A stretch of DNA of 64,000 bases from contig OY855911.1 in assembly GCA_963693305.1 (NCBI GenBank), positions 29,598,439-29,662,438 on the forward strand. Direction: 5' to 3'. The notes under the pieces were generated by a model. The model made no database searches, had not been told where the DNA came from, and saw nothing but the letters and a program-made list of their open reading frames with translations. Position 1 is the stretch's first letter; each line of letters begins with the position of its first letter. Position numbers and translations under genes: made by a program. Below are positions 45,231 to 58,080 of this stretch, one piece after another. The DNA is from Meandrina meandrites. Taxonomy: Eukaryota > Cnidaria > Anthozoa > Scleractinia > Meandrinidae.

Positions 45231-46467
45231 CGGCTTTCACTGCTGTGCATTTGCAATAAACTGAATTAGATATATTTGCCCAATGTTTAAGCTTGTTTTT
45301 TATGCAGTTTTTTGGGCCACTTGAAGTGTGCGAGAGCAGTTCTCTGAGTTTAAGTTTCGACTCCTATATAGAATAGTAGTATCACAGGGCGCCCAGACAA
45401 ACTGTCTGTGTGCACATTAGCCAATTTTGTGTACATTAGCATTTTTATAGCAAATGTATAGGATTTACAGAAAGGCTCGCAGAATTGCGTGTAATAACGT
45501 AAAATATGAACAAATACATGCTAAATAAACGTAAGTTTATCTTACCAGTTTCGTAGTGTCGTTCTTTTGGCTCGAAATTGCGAATTTGAGCGGTTTGAAG
45601 GATTTTGCGTTCGCTGCTTAATATACATATAATTATAATGAAAGGGTGGAAACTCCAACAGCTCCAAATTCGAACAGCTCCAGCGCCGAGGCGATTTTCG
45701 ACCAGAAAATCCCATCGCACAGCTTTCAAATTGAACAACATGTAAGAGGAAGGTCTGAGGAATCTTCTCGTATTGTTCATTCGAAAATTCATCAAAACGG
45801 CTCAGAGCTAGCTCTCGAACAAAAACGGGTAGCGACAAGAAGTTGTGCCGAAGGGAAATCGCTTTTCCCCAGCCTCTTTCTGATTGGATACAATTAAACA
45901 ATGGTCGGTCAAGATTTCGTCCCGTGGATAGGTGGGCAAAGGCAAAATCAATACTGACTAGCATGGGTAGTGATGTCAATGGTCCGACACAACCCAAGGA
46001 CCCACAATTTCGACGGCGACAATGTAATCATTAATATGCGTCGTTAATATTTTGATGCGTTGACTGTTCAGAAGTCAAGGTATCGAACCTAGGAAATGAA
46101 GACTATTTTAGTGATTTAAGCCGTAAATTTCAATAAAAAGACGAATAATAGAGAAGTGTGATCATGAGTACTTTGCCATATTGTACGTCTCAGAAACTTT
46201 TCTTTATATAATTTAAACTCGTGATCTCCTACATTTTGTCTGCTTATAGCTGCCTGTGAGAGACGTCGTGTTCACAGAGTTCGATGGGTTTTCCCGACCT
46301 GTCTGTCATTTTAATTAGAACGAAAAAGCACAACAATGGGCTCTGCACGGGAATTTCACATCTAGGCGCGTTGTTTAACCATCATGTGCAAAACAACGAG
46401 TTAAACGGAAAATGAGTTTGATGAGTTTGTTCCCCCACTTCTATAAAAAATTTCTTTTTTTGGCAAA
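45231..46467. other. Intergenic stretch, nothing recognised
   Basis: No supported feature. Confidence 0.35.
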
Positions 46468-46602
46468 ATGAATGCTGTCTTAAGATCTTTAGAGCTAGCT
46501 TCAAAAGTGGACGGCATACCCGGCGAAAAGATCAGATGCTTGCTCGATTCTTTTAAGACGCACACTAATGATTATGCGTTGCTCTCGGCGTCGCCGTCAT
46601 AA
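46468..46602 (+). other. Short ORF of 44 codons abutting the Penelope fragment
   Basis: ATG at 46468 opens MNAVLRSLELASKVDGIPGE and runs to a stop at 46600. Its amphipathic helical look is protein-like, but no family is recognised. The stop lies within a few bases of the Penelope-like boundary, so it may be an exon cut by that insertion. It could equally be chance. Confidence 0.2.
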
Positions 46603-47709
46603 TTGTGTAAGGGTCCTTGGGCTGTGTATGCGGCGAGCGAGGCTGTAGGGGAGTGACTTCTTGGTGTGGTACGGATGACTTGAGGAATGTAGCAAGTATT
46701 GGTGTTTGTCAGTGGGTTTGCAATAGAGATCAGTTTCGATTTTTCCATTCTCGAGTTGGATATTGACGTCTAAGAAGGGAATAGAAGTGGTTGAACGGTC
46801 ACTGGTGAATTTGATAGTGGGATGGATGCTGTTTAGGTAGGTAATGAAGCTATCAAGCTTTTCGTTTCCGTGTGTCCAAACCATAAAAATGTCATCTATA
46901 TTATCTAAACCAAAGGAAAGGTTTGTCCACATAACCTTCAAGGGCTTTTCTCTCAAACTCACCCATAAAAAGATTGGCGAAAGCTGGTGCCATCCTTGTG
47001 CCCATTGCCGTGCCATGTTGTTGGATAAAATGTTCACCGTTGAAGACGAAGTTATTCATGGTCGGTGTCATGCGCATTAGATCACAGAGAGATTCGGTAG
47101 GAACAGATTTTCCAGTTCGTTGGTCTAGAACTTTTCTACATGCATCAATGCCCTCGTTGGTCGGGATGTTCGTGTATAAAGAAGATACGTCAAGGGTTAC
47201 AAGGATAGCACTGGAAGGTAGAGTGTTAATATCTTTAAGCTTGTTGAGCAGATGAGTGGTGTTCTTTATGTAGGAAGGTAGTGTCTGTACCAAAGGATTC
47301 AGATGATAACTAACAAACTCGGATATTTTTCTCAGTAGGGTGTCCATTTGCTGAGACGATTGGTCGCCCAGGGTTTCCAGGTTTGTGAACTTTAGGCAGG
47401 ATGTAGAAACGACCAGCTTTAGGATCTTGAGGAGTTAGATATCGGTGGGTTTCCTTATCTATGTCAACAGAATTATTTCATCCTCAGTCAGTTTAACGTT
47501 AGAAAGGTTCATGGCAGTGGATGTATCTAAACGAATGGGGGCTTTCCTTTTAGCATAAGTTTCTGGGTCCTTGTGCCACCTGTTAAATTGTTTCCCATCG
47601 ATGAATCTTGGGGAGTCTGTTGTTCATTTTCGGGCTGACTATCAGGGCTTTGGTCGGTGCGAGAACGATCCGCTCGATAAGTGTCTGTGACGGGACCTCG
47701 TTGAAACAA
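46597..47709 (-). pseudogene. Penelope-like retroelement fragment
   Basis: The minus strand encodes blocks typical of Penelope-like reverse transcriptases: GRFYILPKVHKPGNPGRPIV (in a broken frame near 47370-47420), AILVTLDVSSLYTNIPTNEG, HGTAMGTRMAPAFANLFMG, then after a frameshift DDIFMVWTHGNEKLDSF, SIPFLDVNIQLENGKIETDL and HPYHTKKSLPYSLARRI. DVSSLYTNIP and the IDDIFM catalytic block are diagnostic. At least one frameshift (near 46915) and several stops (47430-47530) break it. The C-terminal GIY-YIG endonuclease is absent, so it is inactive. Confidence 0.85.
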
Positions 47710-47941
47710 GAAGTTGCTAGCAACTTAAAACCGCGCTTATATTTTTTTGCTAATTAACAGCTTTCTTTCTCAAACATCAAGGTTAAACTTAATCTGTTTG
47801 CACTATGAGTAAAGGACTAGCAAAAGAAGTCACGCGAGTCACACAGTCCGAGGTTTACGTTATCCCCGGCTATCTTTAGCTTGGGTTTTTTCCCGTCTAA
47901 TGACGTAACCACTGCACGTTCGGGCACGCTCAATTGTTTAC
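47706..47941. repeat. Dispersed repeat R1, copy 1
   Basis: Starts ACAAGAAGTTGCTAGCAACT (with palindrome AGTTGCTAGCAACT) and ends CACGCTCAATTGTTTA. Two further copies at 48386-48592 and 59638-59875 share GGTTAAA, TCACACA, GTTTACGTTATCC and TAATGACGTAACC in order. It touches the end of the Penelope fragment. Confidence 0.75.
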
Positions 47942-48385
47942 TTTAGCAAGTATTTTATTTCCCTTCAAATCTTTGAACTCGCTTCGATGAAATAGCCAAA
48001 GAATTTACTTCAATTGCAAAACCCACAAGAAATACTCGCAGAAGAGAAAACAAATTAATGACCGTCGCTTCTGCCGACATGAACATGCAAAGAAAACACA
48101 ATGTTATTTTTCACGTAGTGAAAGTGAACCTTGCAACATCAGCGCATTCCATGGCTGACGCAATACCTTTTTTTAGTGAATTCAATATTCGATAAAACAA
48201 AAAGAAAATATACTTTATACACAATAAAGAAAACAATGTCCGTAACATTTTCCGTACAGTAATGTTTCAACAGCTTTTGGCGAACAAACATCAAAGGTTG
48301 CGTGATGCAAAGTCCCAATCGCGATTTGGCCGACTGGAGGTTTGGGTCTGGTCACCGACAAAAAAAGAAACGACGACGAAAAAAA

Positions 48386-48592
48386 ACAAGAAGTTGCCAG
48401 CAACTTAAAACCGCGCCTATTTTTTTTTGGCCCATAACAGCTTTGTTTCTCAAAAGTCATGGTTAAATTTAACCTGTTTGCACAAAGTAGTCACGCGAGT
48501 CACACAATCCGGGGTTTACGTTATCCAAGGCTATCTTTAGCTTGGTGGTTTTTTCCCTACTAATGACGTAACCCCTGCACGCTCAATTGTTT
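48386..48592. repeat. Dispersed repeat R1, copy 2
   Basis: Shorter, more diverged copy, same order of blocks as copy 1. Confidence 0.7.
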
Positions 48593-49100
48593 ACCTTAGA
48601 ACTTAGACCACTTGGCTCGACGCAGACTCATAAAACTAGTCGTAATCAGAGATTAGGGGAGTGCGTTCGATCTAAGATGGATAGAAAGTCAGTGGCAAAA
48701 GAGCACGATCGTCGGCATACTATGCTTTTCAATATGCCTCAAATGGAGCGAAATCGCGAAGAGAGGAATCTCATCACGCCACGCTTTGGAGGACAGATTG
48801 CGTGACGAGCCAAAAGAACATCTGTCTGCAAAATAAATTGGAATTTGTTCTCTTTTTAAGCAATGACGTCATAGAATGACGTCATCGGTTAATGCTGTAA
48901 AGCGGAAAAGCGATGGAATTTATGGAATTTTTGGTGTTACGGTGTGAGCGCGATTACTCCCTGAATTGAACCGAAGAGCATTGGGAACTAGGTGCATGGT
49001 TTGTGTTCTTGTTCTTGTCGTCGTGCGAGTGGACGGGATCTGTTGTCTGTTGCAATCGACCGATCTTTCTAGAACCGAATAGAATTTGGAACTAACTTCA

Positions 49101-49716
49101 GGGATAAACGTCAGTAGAAAAGAATTCAAGTAAAACTCAACAAGAAATCACGGCGTAGAACTCAAAGCAAAATACTCCCGGGCAGTTAGAAAGGACCGAT
49201 TCTATGTATAAACGAAAGACACAAATTATATTTGATGTGTTTTATTAGATTTAGTAAACAGAAATCTTTACATTAAATTTTTTTAAAAGAAAAGGGCTAA
49301 ACATTTTCAAGACAGCGTTTGACCTTGTATCGTATGTCGTCAGTATCGGATGTCGCGCTACAAGATAACACAGCTTTTGTCAAACAGTCATTCAACACAG
49401 AAGTTGTTCAGGAATAAACGTCAGTAGAAAAGAAATCAAGTTTAACTCAACAAGAAAGCACTGCGTAGAACTTAAAGCAAAATACTCCCGGGCAGTTAGA
49501 AAGGACAAATTCTAAGTATAAGTGAAAGAGACTAATTATATTTGATGTGTTTTATAAGATTTAGTAAAGAGAAATCTTTAATTTTTTTTTTAAAACAAAA
49601 GGGCTCAACAATTTCAAGACAGCGTTTGACCTTGTATGATATGTCGTCAGTATCAGATATCTCCCTGCAACATAACGCAACTTTTGTCGAACAATCATTC
49701 AACACAGAAGTTGTCA
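49101..49716. repeat. Tandem duplication of about 309 bp
   Basis: From ATAAACGTCAGTAGAAAAGA to CATTCAACACAGAAGTTGT the sequence occurs twice in a row (49101-49410, 49411-49716) at roughly 90% identity. No gene recognised in it. Confidence 0.85.
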
Positions 49717-52512
49717 GCTATTTTTATTAACTTTCTTGAAATTTTCTGTCAAATTTCCTGAAAATTCTTTAAGATCCCTTGTGAAACGTCATCGCTTCTG
49801 CATGCATTGCGTGCCGTTTATTTTCGAAGGGGTTTACTGCGAAAGAAATTGTGACACTGCAGGAGTTCTTGGTATGTTAAAGCAGAATTTTTCTTTTCTT
49901 GCAAGCTATGTTTTCCTAACTTGGATGTTACAGAAAAAGCCATTCAAATGATGTATCGGTAAACGATTAATGGACCGGTCGGAAACATGATCCATCATCG
50001 CACAAGTCACTGGCAGTGATTTTTTACCAAAGGTCAAAAGGAACCTCAAATAATGAATGGAACGGCAAATTCTCATTGATATCGGAATAAATGTAAAACA
50101 AAGTGAAGTCGCTCCTGACACTTCATGGGACATTCACAAAGTAGAAAAGTACAAAGTCATAGATGCATCGTTCATTTCTCTTACACTGTAATTCATATAG
50201 AATAGAATTATCACGTACACGACAAATAATTATTTATTTCACTTGAAAAGTTATCTTTTGACACTGGGCATAACACGTCAACTTTTCGTTCATAGTCGAT
50301 ACATTCATAATATTCAATATAATGATTTCCTTGTCGAAATGCCTAAAATTTCTGCGGATAAGAATATATCCGCACAAATTCAAAGAAGCGATACTAGTGA
50401 AACAATTTTGATCCTTATTTTACCCACTCTCTTCACGTGAAATGCTATATATTAAATTTTGTGAAACGTATTGCATGTAAACACGCTGGTTTAGCTCATT
50501 GCCTATAAAACTAATTTTGTGAAACGTATTGCACGTAAACACGCTGGTTTACCTTGCCTATAAAACTACGAATCGACTTACTCGATTAACACTCCTTTTA
50601 CAATGTTAGGTGGCTGACTAAAACTCTTCTTCCCTGGATTTTACCCCTGTAATGCTTTAACTCCGCGCACACGCTTCATGCCAAAAAATGTTTCCTGCGA
50701 TCGTATCGTACCAGCGACCCCACAAACTTGTAGCTTTTATATGTCATCGTGTATAAGTAAAGGTTGTACGTATGTATATGTATGTATGTAGGCATGCCCC
50801 TGCAAAATTTAAGCGGGGGGCACATTTTTGTAATTTTACAGGAATGTGGATTTTCCTGCCTATAACCGTGCATAGGACACCAGCTATCGAAAACCACAGG
50901 CCAAAATTAGGTTTGTCGTTTTCCTTCGTCGAACGCAACTACTATGAACGTGCGTATATTATAAATATGGGCACATTTTTTAGCCGTCCTCTCTCTGCAT
51001 ATTTTAATTTGAAGAGCATAAACCACGACGGCTGATATTTTGTATTTCTATTTAGATTTGAACGGTGCCTGGCTTTAAACTAACTGGATAATTGTGAAAT
51101 TCGTAAGTAAACTAAATATTCATTTTTTACAAGCCGTTTTCCTCGGCATATTCCCTCCTCCGTATTTAAACTATTTAGCCACAGGTGCGGGGCCGTTGTT
51201 TCTTCGCTTCGTCAACTGAGTAGCGTTCGCATTAAGTACTGACAAGGATTTGGAGTTTTCTTGTTTACTGCTCGTTGTTCAAATCTAGTAGTTCACACAG
51301 AGTACATGATAAATTAAAATACAGTGCAAACACAACTAACAGAGCAAAAGTAAATAACCGATGAATTAGTTTTACACCAGTTGAAGCAATCAAATAATCT
51401 TCTTGTTATACAGATCGAAAGAAAGAAAATGGCTAAACACCTAAATTTTCTGTTCAAGTTAAGTTCTAGTTAGGATATTAGATAAATGATAACTTTATTA
51501 CTGCCTAACAGAATAAATGCCTAAAAATAAAACTTAACAAAAGGAAACAATACAGTTTTAAAAAACGTAATGAACATTGCTAACCTAAATCCAATATATT
51601 TACAATCTTAATTAAAACCAGTTCTACGCTTATGGAGATCTAGAACTCCATTATGAAAGGAGACTGTCATTATAAAAGGGCTTCCCATAACAGACAGTGG
51701 CGTTGGAATAACGGTGTTAGTTATACTAACTCCCTAACTTCGCATTTTACAGCAAACACTTTAAATATAATATAATATAAATAAGTTTAAACAGTTGAAT
51801 ATAAATAAGTTACCGAACAAATACAGCAACATAACCAAAGAAAATTGACTAAGACCAGAAGTGAGTTTCGAAAAAGAAACACTTTACAATGATTAAAACA
51901 GGAAATATTGCATAGGAAAGTTATTCTACTTTGGTTGATTTTCCTTTTGGGGTTTTACCTGAATTTGAGTAAAATTTTAAGAGGTTTAAAGAAGGGATAA
52001 ATCAATGAGACAGACAATTGACCCCAACGCAAGAGTATTCTAGGCTGTCAGGGGACTGATTGGGTGCCCATCAACTAATTTTCAACTTCAAATTCTGATT
52101 TTAAAATCACATTAAATCTTCACCATTTGTTATTTCTCTAAATTTCACTAATCCATAATAATATCCCCAAAAATCACCCAAAAATTTACAAAGCACCGCA
52201 AAACATAGATTCATGGGATGAATGAACAGTTTTCCAATTGCTTGAAACGCGAACGAGATATTTGCATTAGACCCAAGTTACGCAGCGGAAAGACGGCCTT
52301 CAAGTAGAACCCCGCTTTCAACTGTGACAGTCAAAACAGTTTCAAAAACCTGTTTTACAAAACTTAAGTTATAGCGGAGCTCTCCAGCGGCCCGAAGGGC
52401 CGCAGAGCAGAGCCCCATAACTACCGTGCGAAGATAGAAATTGAGAAAACCATGCGTTTGAGTTTTCATGGTCATCGTGGCTAGCGGCATGGCTCGCGGG
52501 CGCGTGCGCCTA
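49717..52512. other. Intergenic stretch, only a short duplication
   Basis: A 58-bp segment (TTTTGTGAAACGTATTGCA ... GCCTATAAAACT) is duplicated at 50455-50567. Otherwise nothing supported. Confidence 0.4.
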
Positions 52513-52541
52513 GCGACGACGACGACGACGACGACGACGTC
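52513..52541. repeat. GAC trinucleotide run
   Basis: Nine to ten GAC repeats inside a GC-rich island. The reading that gives a poly-Val peptide here is an artefact of the repeat. Confidence 0.9.
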
Positions 52542-54577
52542 GCCCAAAATGGCGGCCACACTCCAGAAAAAGTTTGACCTGGGCATCTTACGTGTTTGAT
52601 ATTGACCATCCACTTTTCGTTAAAAGTTACCTATCATAGAAGTTTGTAGGACACTGCACATTTTTTTAAATCATGTTGAAAATCGACTGGAATATTTCAT
52701 TTCGCCTACACGAATCGATTGCGTGAAAAGGCGACAAAATCTTTGCTCAACCGCGGGAACTTGTGAAGAAAGTGAGCAGCGTGAAATATTTCTTCGTTAT
52801 TATTTTCACCCCATCACTTCAGAGATTTTTTCTCACATCAAAAAAATGACCTGGACATTTCACATCAACTTAAACGACGCCATTGCATGAAAAGGCGCCA
52901 AAATCTTTGGCACGTTGTTCACGTTTAAAGCTGAATGAAACACGCGAAGAAAGCTGCTGAAGAACATAGATCTTCTGTCTTCGTGGATATTTCTCGCTCT
53001 ATTTACCCATCTACATTATGGAAACTTATTCCAAATCATTTAGGACAACCTTGTAACGGGAAGAACCGAAGTAATTGCGGACTTGAACATGATATATCGG
53101 ACTACAAGTCAAAAGAGCGATGTCCACGGTTCGACCTGCGGCTGAGCAAGCCTGAGAATCACTGAATTGAGCTCAACTAAAAGTGAACTCAAAGCCGATC
53201 AAGTTCACTGAAGTGAAGGATAAAAGACTGTTAAAGGCTACACCGATGGAAAGAGAGAAATTGATCTTCGTTGATAATTCATATAATGTATAAGACTTAC
53301 ATTGTATGTCGGTGGTGTTTGAGCTAGCTTACAACGAAATTGCCGAGTTCGTCTCCGATATTATTGGGCTGGTTTGAAAGCTTTGCCCTGCAGAATATAC
53401 AAGCCTTCTTCAATAATGAGGTAACAAACGTAAATGTATGCACTAAGCATAAGCCTAATTTTATATTGAGAGAATTTACTTCATTTATGAACAAATTTGA
53501 AGTTGTGTCGCTTTTCAGATCTTCCGGTAAATATTTATCAAACCTGTTCGTGTTTGTACATTTTATACAGACATTGTTTATCAAATATTTCGTTTAGACT
53601 AGTGATGTTCGCTACTGGATTTTGAAAACAAATTATTTAGCTGATAAAAATCACAATTTCGCAGAATTTCGGCTCGCTTGCATTTGTTTTGTTTCTCTTG
53701 TCCCTGCTTATCAGTGAGTGTGTTGAAATATCTTCGATGCGTAAACGAATATTTCGCCGGTTTCGTTGCGAGTTACCTGTGCTTGGTTGAGTGAGTTCAG
53801 ACTTTACCTACCGCATATTTATTTTATACTTACCAGTAATGAAGAAAATTCATTCAGTTCTCTACATAAAATATAAGGTACTTAGCAACGCGTACGATAA
53901 AACAGGATTAGTTAATCATTCCACTAAACCGCAACAAAAAGAAGATGGTTCAAACAGTCAAAACAACTTTGTAAGCTCATTCTCAGTTACCGTGCACTAC
54001 TTCCCATATCACAAACTGGCACAAGTCTTACACAAAAGCTGATTTAAAATGACTTACATAACCGGCACCATAAATTTTCAGAGTTTGTTTTGCCGACTCG
54101 ATTTTCTCAGTTTGCCGTGGCGTGAGTTCATTTTGTTTACTGTGTTTAGCAGAGAATTCACTTTGTTTTTCTGTATTTTGTTTTTGCCTTGAGTTGATTT
54201 TCTTGCCCTGACAGTTTTGTAGTAAATCAAAACAAGGTCAAGATTCTTTTTACATTGAAAAACTCCTAGAGGTCCTGGAGGTGTATTAATTAGTGTACAG
54301 AAAACGTTATAAAGATTTGTTTTGCGCCGACGTGCGTACGTGTGAGGAACCCAATAAAATGACTCGTCAAATTCAATTTTAGAACCTGCCAGTGACAGGC
54401 TGTCACAGGAAAGAAAATTCAGATGGGACCACGAAACATATTGACGTCGCTTTCGTCAACAAAACCATGAGAGGTTTTTAACCATAAGCGATTAAAATTC
54501 ATTTTGAACCTGTATGGGCCACTGTATAAGCTTAGAAATACAGTGTGGCTACTTAATTAGTAATAAAATAAAAAAAA
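52542..54577. other. Intergenic stretch, nothing recognised
   Basis: Short ORFs at 52935-53165 and 53324-53597 have no recognisable domain or splice context. The last 35 bp belong to the repeat shared with 6430-6511. Confidence 0.35.
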
Positions 54578-54957
54578 GGGAGCTCCGCTTTTAGGCCTGC
54601 CTAAATCTATTATTTGGTAAATAATTGTCTGGGTGATCGATTCTCGAACTCATTAACAATTCATCTAGTTAAAACAAAGGCAATCAGAACCGTGACGGTG
54701 GTTTGGAAATGTGATCTTAAGAACGAGCTTTTCAAGAAATCCAAGATGTTACCTACATCGAACTAAAATATATTGAGAAATACACGAGTTCAATACGTCT
54801 GCCAGAATTATAAACGGTAATTTTATCACATTATAGGACGAAAACAAGCTTAGGGCTACGCCTCGTGGAGTCTAAGAAAATGCGTCCCACATAAGAGGAA
54901 AAGAGTTGAACAACTCTTATATAAAGCTATTCGCATTTTGAGCGTAGCGGAGCTCCC
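54578..54957. mobile_element. 380-bp element with GGGAGCTCCGCT TIRs
   Basis: 12-bp perfect ends (54578-54589 and 54946-54957) and an internal hairpin AAGAGTTG/CAACTCTT at 54901-54918. The left end also occurs at about 6481-6511. Confidence 0.55.
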
Positions 54958-55271
54958 TTGTGCGGGTGGGACTCTCCAGAGGCTCTGCTCCCAGTAACTC
55001 TACCCCATGAGGGGGGTAGGGGGGAACAGAGACTGGGGAGCATTTTGCTCGAAGTATTTTTCATTTTTTTTTTCGTCGTTATATAAACATGTTAAAAGGC
55101 GCGTTATAACTTGTATCCACATTAAAGGAATTTCTCTGGCACTGTAAATTGGATCTAAATGTCAAAAAAGCTATGTAATTGTCTGCCTTTAATTAGCATA
55201 GATTTTTAACATTTTATTTCTTGGTCTTCTCCCTGCTGTTTTAGTTTCGATTGAGAAGATATATCAACACT

Positions 55272-55575
55272 CGAGAGAGTGTTTCATCACATTTCCAAAC
55301 ACCTCGAAGTTTTGCCCGCGCAGCTGGCGGGATTAGCGGGCACGAGTGAATTTTTTTCGCGCGGACGAAGCCGCGACTCGACTCGACTCGACTCCTCACC
55401 AAACCCCTTGCTGCTTGGCGGCCAAGACCAAAGCATTCGGCCGCTAAAAAGCACTCGCTTGCGAAATTCCGCCAGCTTCGCAGGCTACTCGAAGTTCGTC
55501 AAAAGTACTCCGCTGCGCGTCGTATTTTCAACGCTCTTCTCGATGTTTGGAAATGTGATGAAACACGCTCTCTCG
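55272..55575. mobile_element. 304-bp MITE with ~30-bp TIRs
   Basis: CGAGAGAGTGTTTCATCACA at the left is mirrored at the right end, where the copy has two extra bases. A GACTC run lies at 55375-55393. Non-coding. Confidence 0.75.
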
Positions 55576-56513
55576 TTTTTTATATTCTAGGAACAGTTGC
55601 CACTACAGCTACCCCTGCTGTTAATCTTTTTTTAAGCGCATCCGTTACTACAGTCAATCCTTTCACTTGATATTTTGGCTCTTCTATTTGCTAAATTGAT
55701 TATTTTTTGGGAAATACGAAACATTCAATGACCCTCAATGGTGGCGCGTGTATTCTAAATTTACTTTCGTGCTGTACTGACAAACTGTCGCGTACTTTTT
55801 GGCCTTCTCTTCTCAAGGTGGGACCAGGAAAGGCAAAACAAAGCGAAATTATGCAAAAAATCTGAAAGATTAATGATCAAGTAAACAAGGTGACTATACT
55901 ACAACAGCTTGAAACATATTGCCTGTTTTGCTGTTATGAGTAATCTCGGTGCGGACAAACTTTACTTACATGTAGTTATAGCTAAACGTTTTAAACTACG
56001 ATTTGAGTCCAACTGTTTTCAATATATTTGTAGCTAAAGCAAGAATTACCAACTCGAGAGCAGAGGCGAAAAGGATCCCGAAAGATTTTCTCACCTCTAC
56101 CAATGCAAACGCCTGTTGAACGGTTCTCGATCTTCTTCCTGTCGAGTTTCCTCGATCGTAGAAAGCGTTCGTAAAGTAAAAAACAAAATTTTGATGCGTT
56201 TGCTTTCGTAACTGCATGTTACAACTTTCACCTCACGATTTTACCGCGACAACCACCGGACACGCTACTGAATTAGAGCAATGAAAGGAGTCACTTGATA
56301 TATGACTACTCTACACTGAGGACAATATGGCTTCTCGTCTTTTGTTTTCTAGGCAGTAAAGTGAAGGACATTTCCATTATCTATCACAATAGTGCATCCA
56401 AAAGATACAAAAGATACAAACGCATTGACTACATTGTTTCACAACAGTAAGTCATTCAAATCTTCAAGGAGTTCACCATGCCAGAAAGTTGTAGCTCTTT
56501 TTGTTGATTATTG
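55576..56513. other. Intergenic stretch downstream of gene A
   Basis: No supported gene; probably includes the 3' untranslated region of gene A. Confidence 0.4.
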
Positions 56514-57377
56514 CTACTGGATGATATCTAAAGCCATCTCAAGTTCGTCCGCCTTTTGCCTTAAACATCGTGCCACATCAGATCCCTTGTCTTCAACTAT
56601 TTCTTGGATGGTGTATTGCAGATTTTTGGCATCCCACCACAGGCATACAATACCGGCTCTTGCGCTTGCCTGTGCTACTCCTTGCAGGACCCCCCCTGCT
56701 GCTCCTGTTACGACTGCTGCTGCGGTTACGGTTTGCGCTGCAGCCCATCGCGCTGCACTGCCCTTAGCTGACTTCACTTCATGGGTTTCAAGCTCTAAGG
56801 AAGGCAAAACCTCTTTCTGGAGGATCGCTATCACAGCGGGATCACTTAACTTAAGTGTCTCCCAAGCGAGGTGGCAAATGTACAACAACCTTGTTTTCTC
56901 TTTCTCGACCAACCACTTCTTAACAGTCGCTTTCACCTCCTTTATGCTGTCTAAAGTGTCGTGTAAGTCCATTTCGGCTTTCTTGATTTCTGACGAGTTT
57001 ATTGCAGCTTCGTGGATGCTTGCCGCCACGTTTGTACCAGCTCCAGCAACTCCGAGACTCACCCCTGCCAAGAAAAAAGGCGCGGCAACACCCGCTGACG
57101 CTAGCATCGCAATTCCTCCAGTGATTGTGAGAAGCCCACCTGTGACTCCACTCGTATATCCAACGACACGTACTTTACTGTAATTCCTCCACTTTTCATC
57201 AAGATAATTAGCTGCTGCACGGTGACTGTTAACGGTAACACTCACTTTGGAGATAACTTTCCTCGTCTTCACCTTAAGATCTTCTAAATCCTTTCTTGCT
57301 TGTTGCTTTTCAGCCTCGGTAAGATCGCTTATGCCCGATATATTCAAAAGATTCGAATCCATTACCTGCTTTAGCTC
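56514..57377 (-). CDS. Gene A, last exon: apolipoprotein-L-like domain
   Basis: The exon opens after TTTATAG with ELKQVMDSNLLNISGI and runs 287 residues to a stop (ALDIIQ). It contains an amphipathic helix (EAEKQQARKDLEDLKVKTRK), a Gly/Ala-rich hydrophobic hairpin (VTGGLLTITGGIAMLASAGV, then APFFLAGVSLGVAGAGTNVA), further charged helices, and a second hydrophobic stretch (AAAQTVTAAAVVTGAAGGVL). This order is characteristic of the apolipoprotein L family, whose members insert into membranes or act in defence and cell death in vertebrates. A Met at 57362 could start translation, but the frame is open to the acceptor in phase 0, matching the exon at 58736. I infer a multi-exon gene. Confidence 0.75.
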   Translation of the reverse strand, partial: ELKQVMDSNLLNISGISDLTEAEKQQARKDLEDLKVKTRKVISKVSVTVNSHRAAANYLDEKWRNYSKVRVVGYTSGVTGGLLTITGGIAMLASAGVAAPFFLAGVSLGVAGAGTNVAASIHEAAINSSEIKKAEMDLHDTLDSIKEVKATVKKWLVEKEKTRLLYICHLAWETLKLSDPAVIAILQKEVLPSLELETHEVKSAKGSAARWAAAQTVTAAAVVTGAAGGVLQGVAQASARAGIVCLWWDAKNLQYTIQEIVEDKGSDVARCLRQKADELEMALDIIQ

Positions 57378-58080
57378 CTATAAATTAAAAAATAAACGGA
57401 TCGATTTATTAATATACGTTACCGAAATCAAAAAAGGTATTTATTTAAAGGTATTTAAAATGCCTTCCGCGACAGGCAACGAAGCACCACACCAACATTT
57501 AAAGCAAAAAAGATTGCGATTACCTCCTCAGAGCCCAACGAAGGACAGATGTCTTTCACATCTGCAATAAAGTAACAAGTAAATGTAAATTTTTAGTTGT
57601 CCATATTGATAAGCATTTGAGAGATTTCATATTAGCTTTGTATGTAAACAAATCTCTAAGTCAGTTGGGATAATATTCAGGTCTAGATACTACTTATCTT
57701 CTAAAGCTAAGCTAACTTTGTACTACTTGTAGTACTTACATCTCCTCATATCGCCTAGTGTAATTCTGCCTGGCCGTCTACAAATGTTACTAACTTGAAT
57801 ATTAGGAATTGCAATTCGAACGCGAAAGAAAAGGACTACGAGGACTACATGCAGCCTTTGTCAGGTTTAAAGGTCTTTTAGCAAGTATGCATGTCCCAGA
57901 AGGAAGTAAACACTTAGGATCTTTGTAGTCCAATAATGTGAAAAATTGTTTAGATTTTTAAACCTATTTCCCGCGTTGGTTAAACACCAACAATCTACAG
58001 AGCAAAGGACTTTTTTGCTTCGCAGAGGCGTTTGGAAATGGTCTGGGGTGACTCGTTTCCTAGGGGCACTTATCAATTTT
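57378..58080. other. Gene A intron, no other feature
   Basis: Lies between the last exon and the inverted-repeat arm. Nothing coding seen on either strand. Confidence 0.45.

Noticed and set aside
52278..52613. Minus-strand ORF with a poly-Val run
   Set aside because: The run is the GAC microsatellite read in frame; flanks look repeat-derived.
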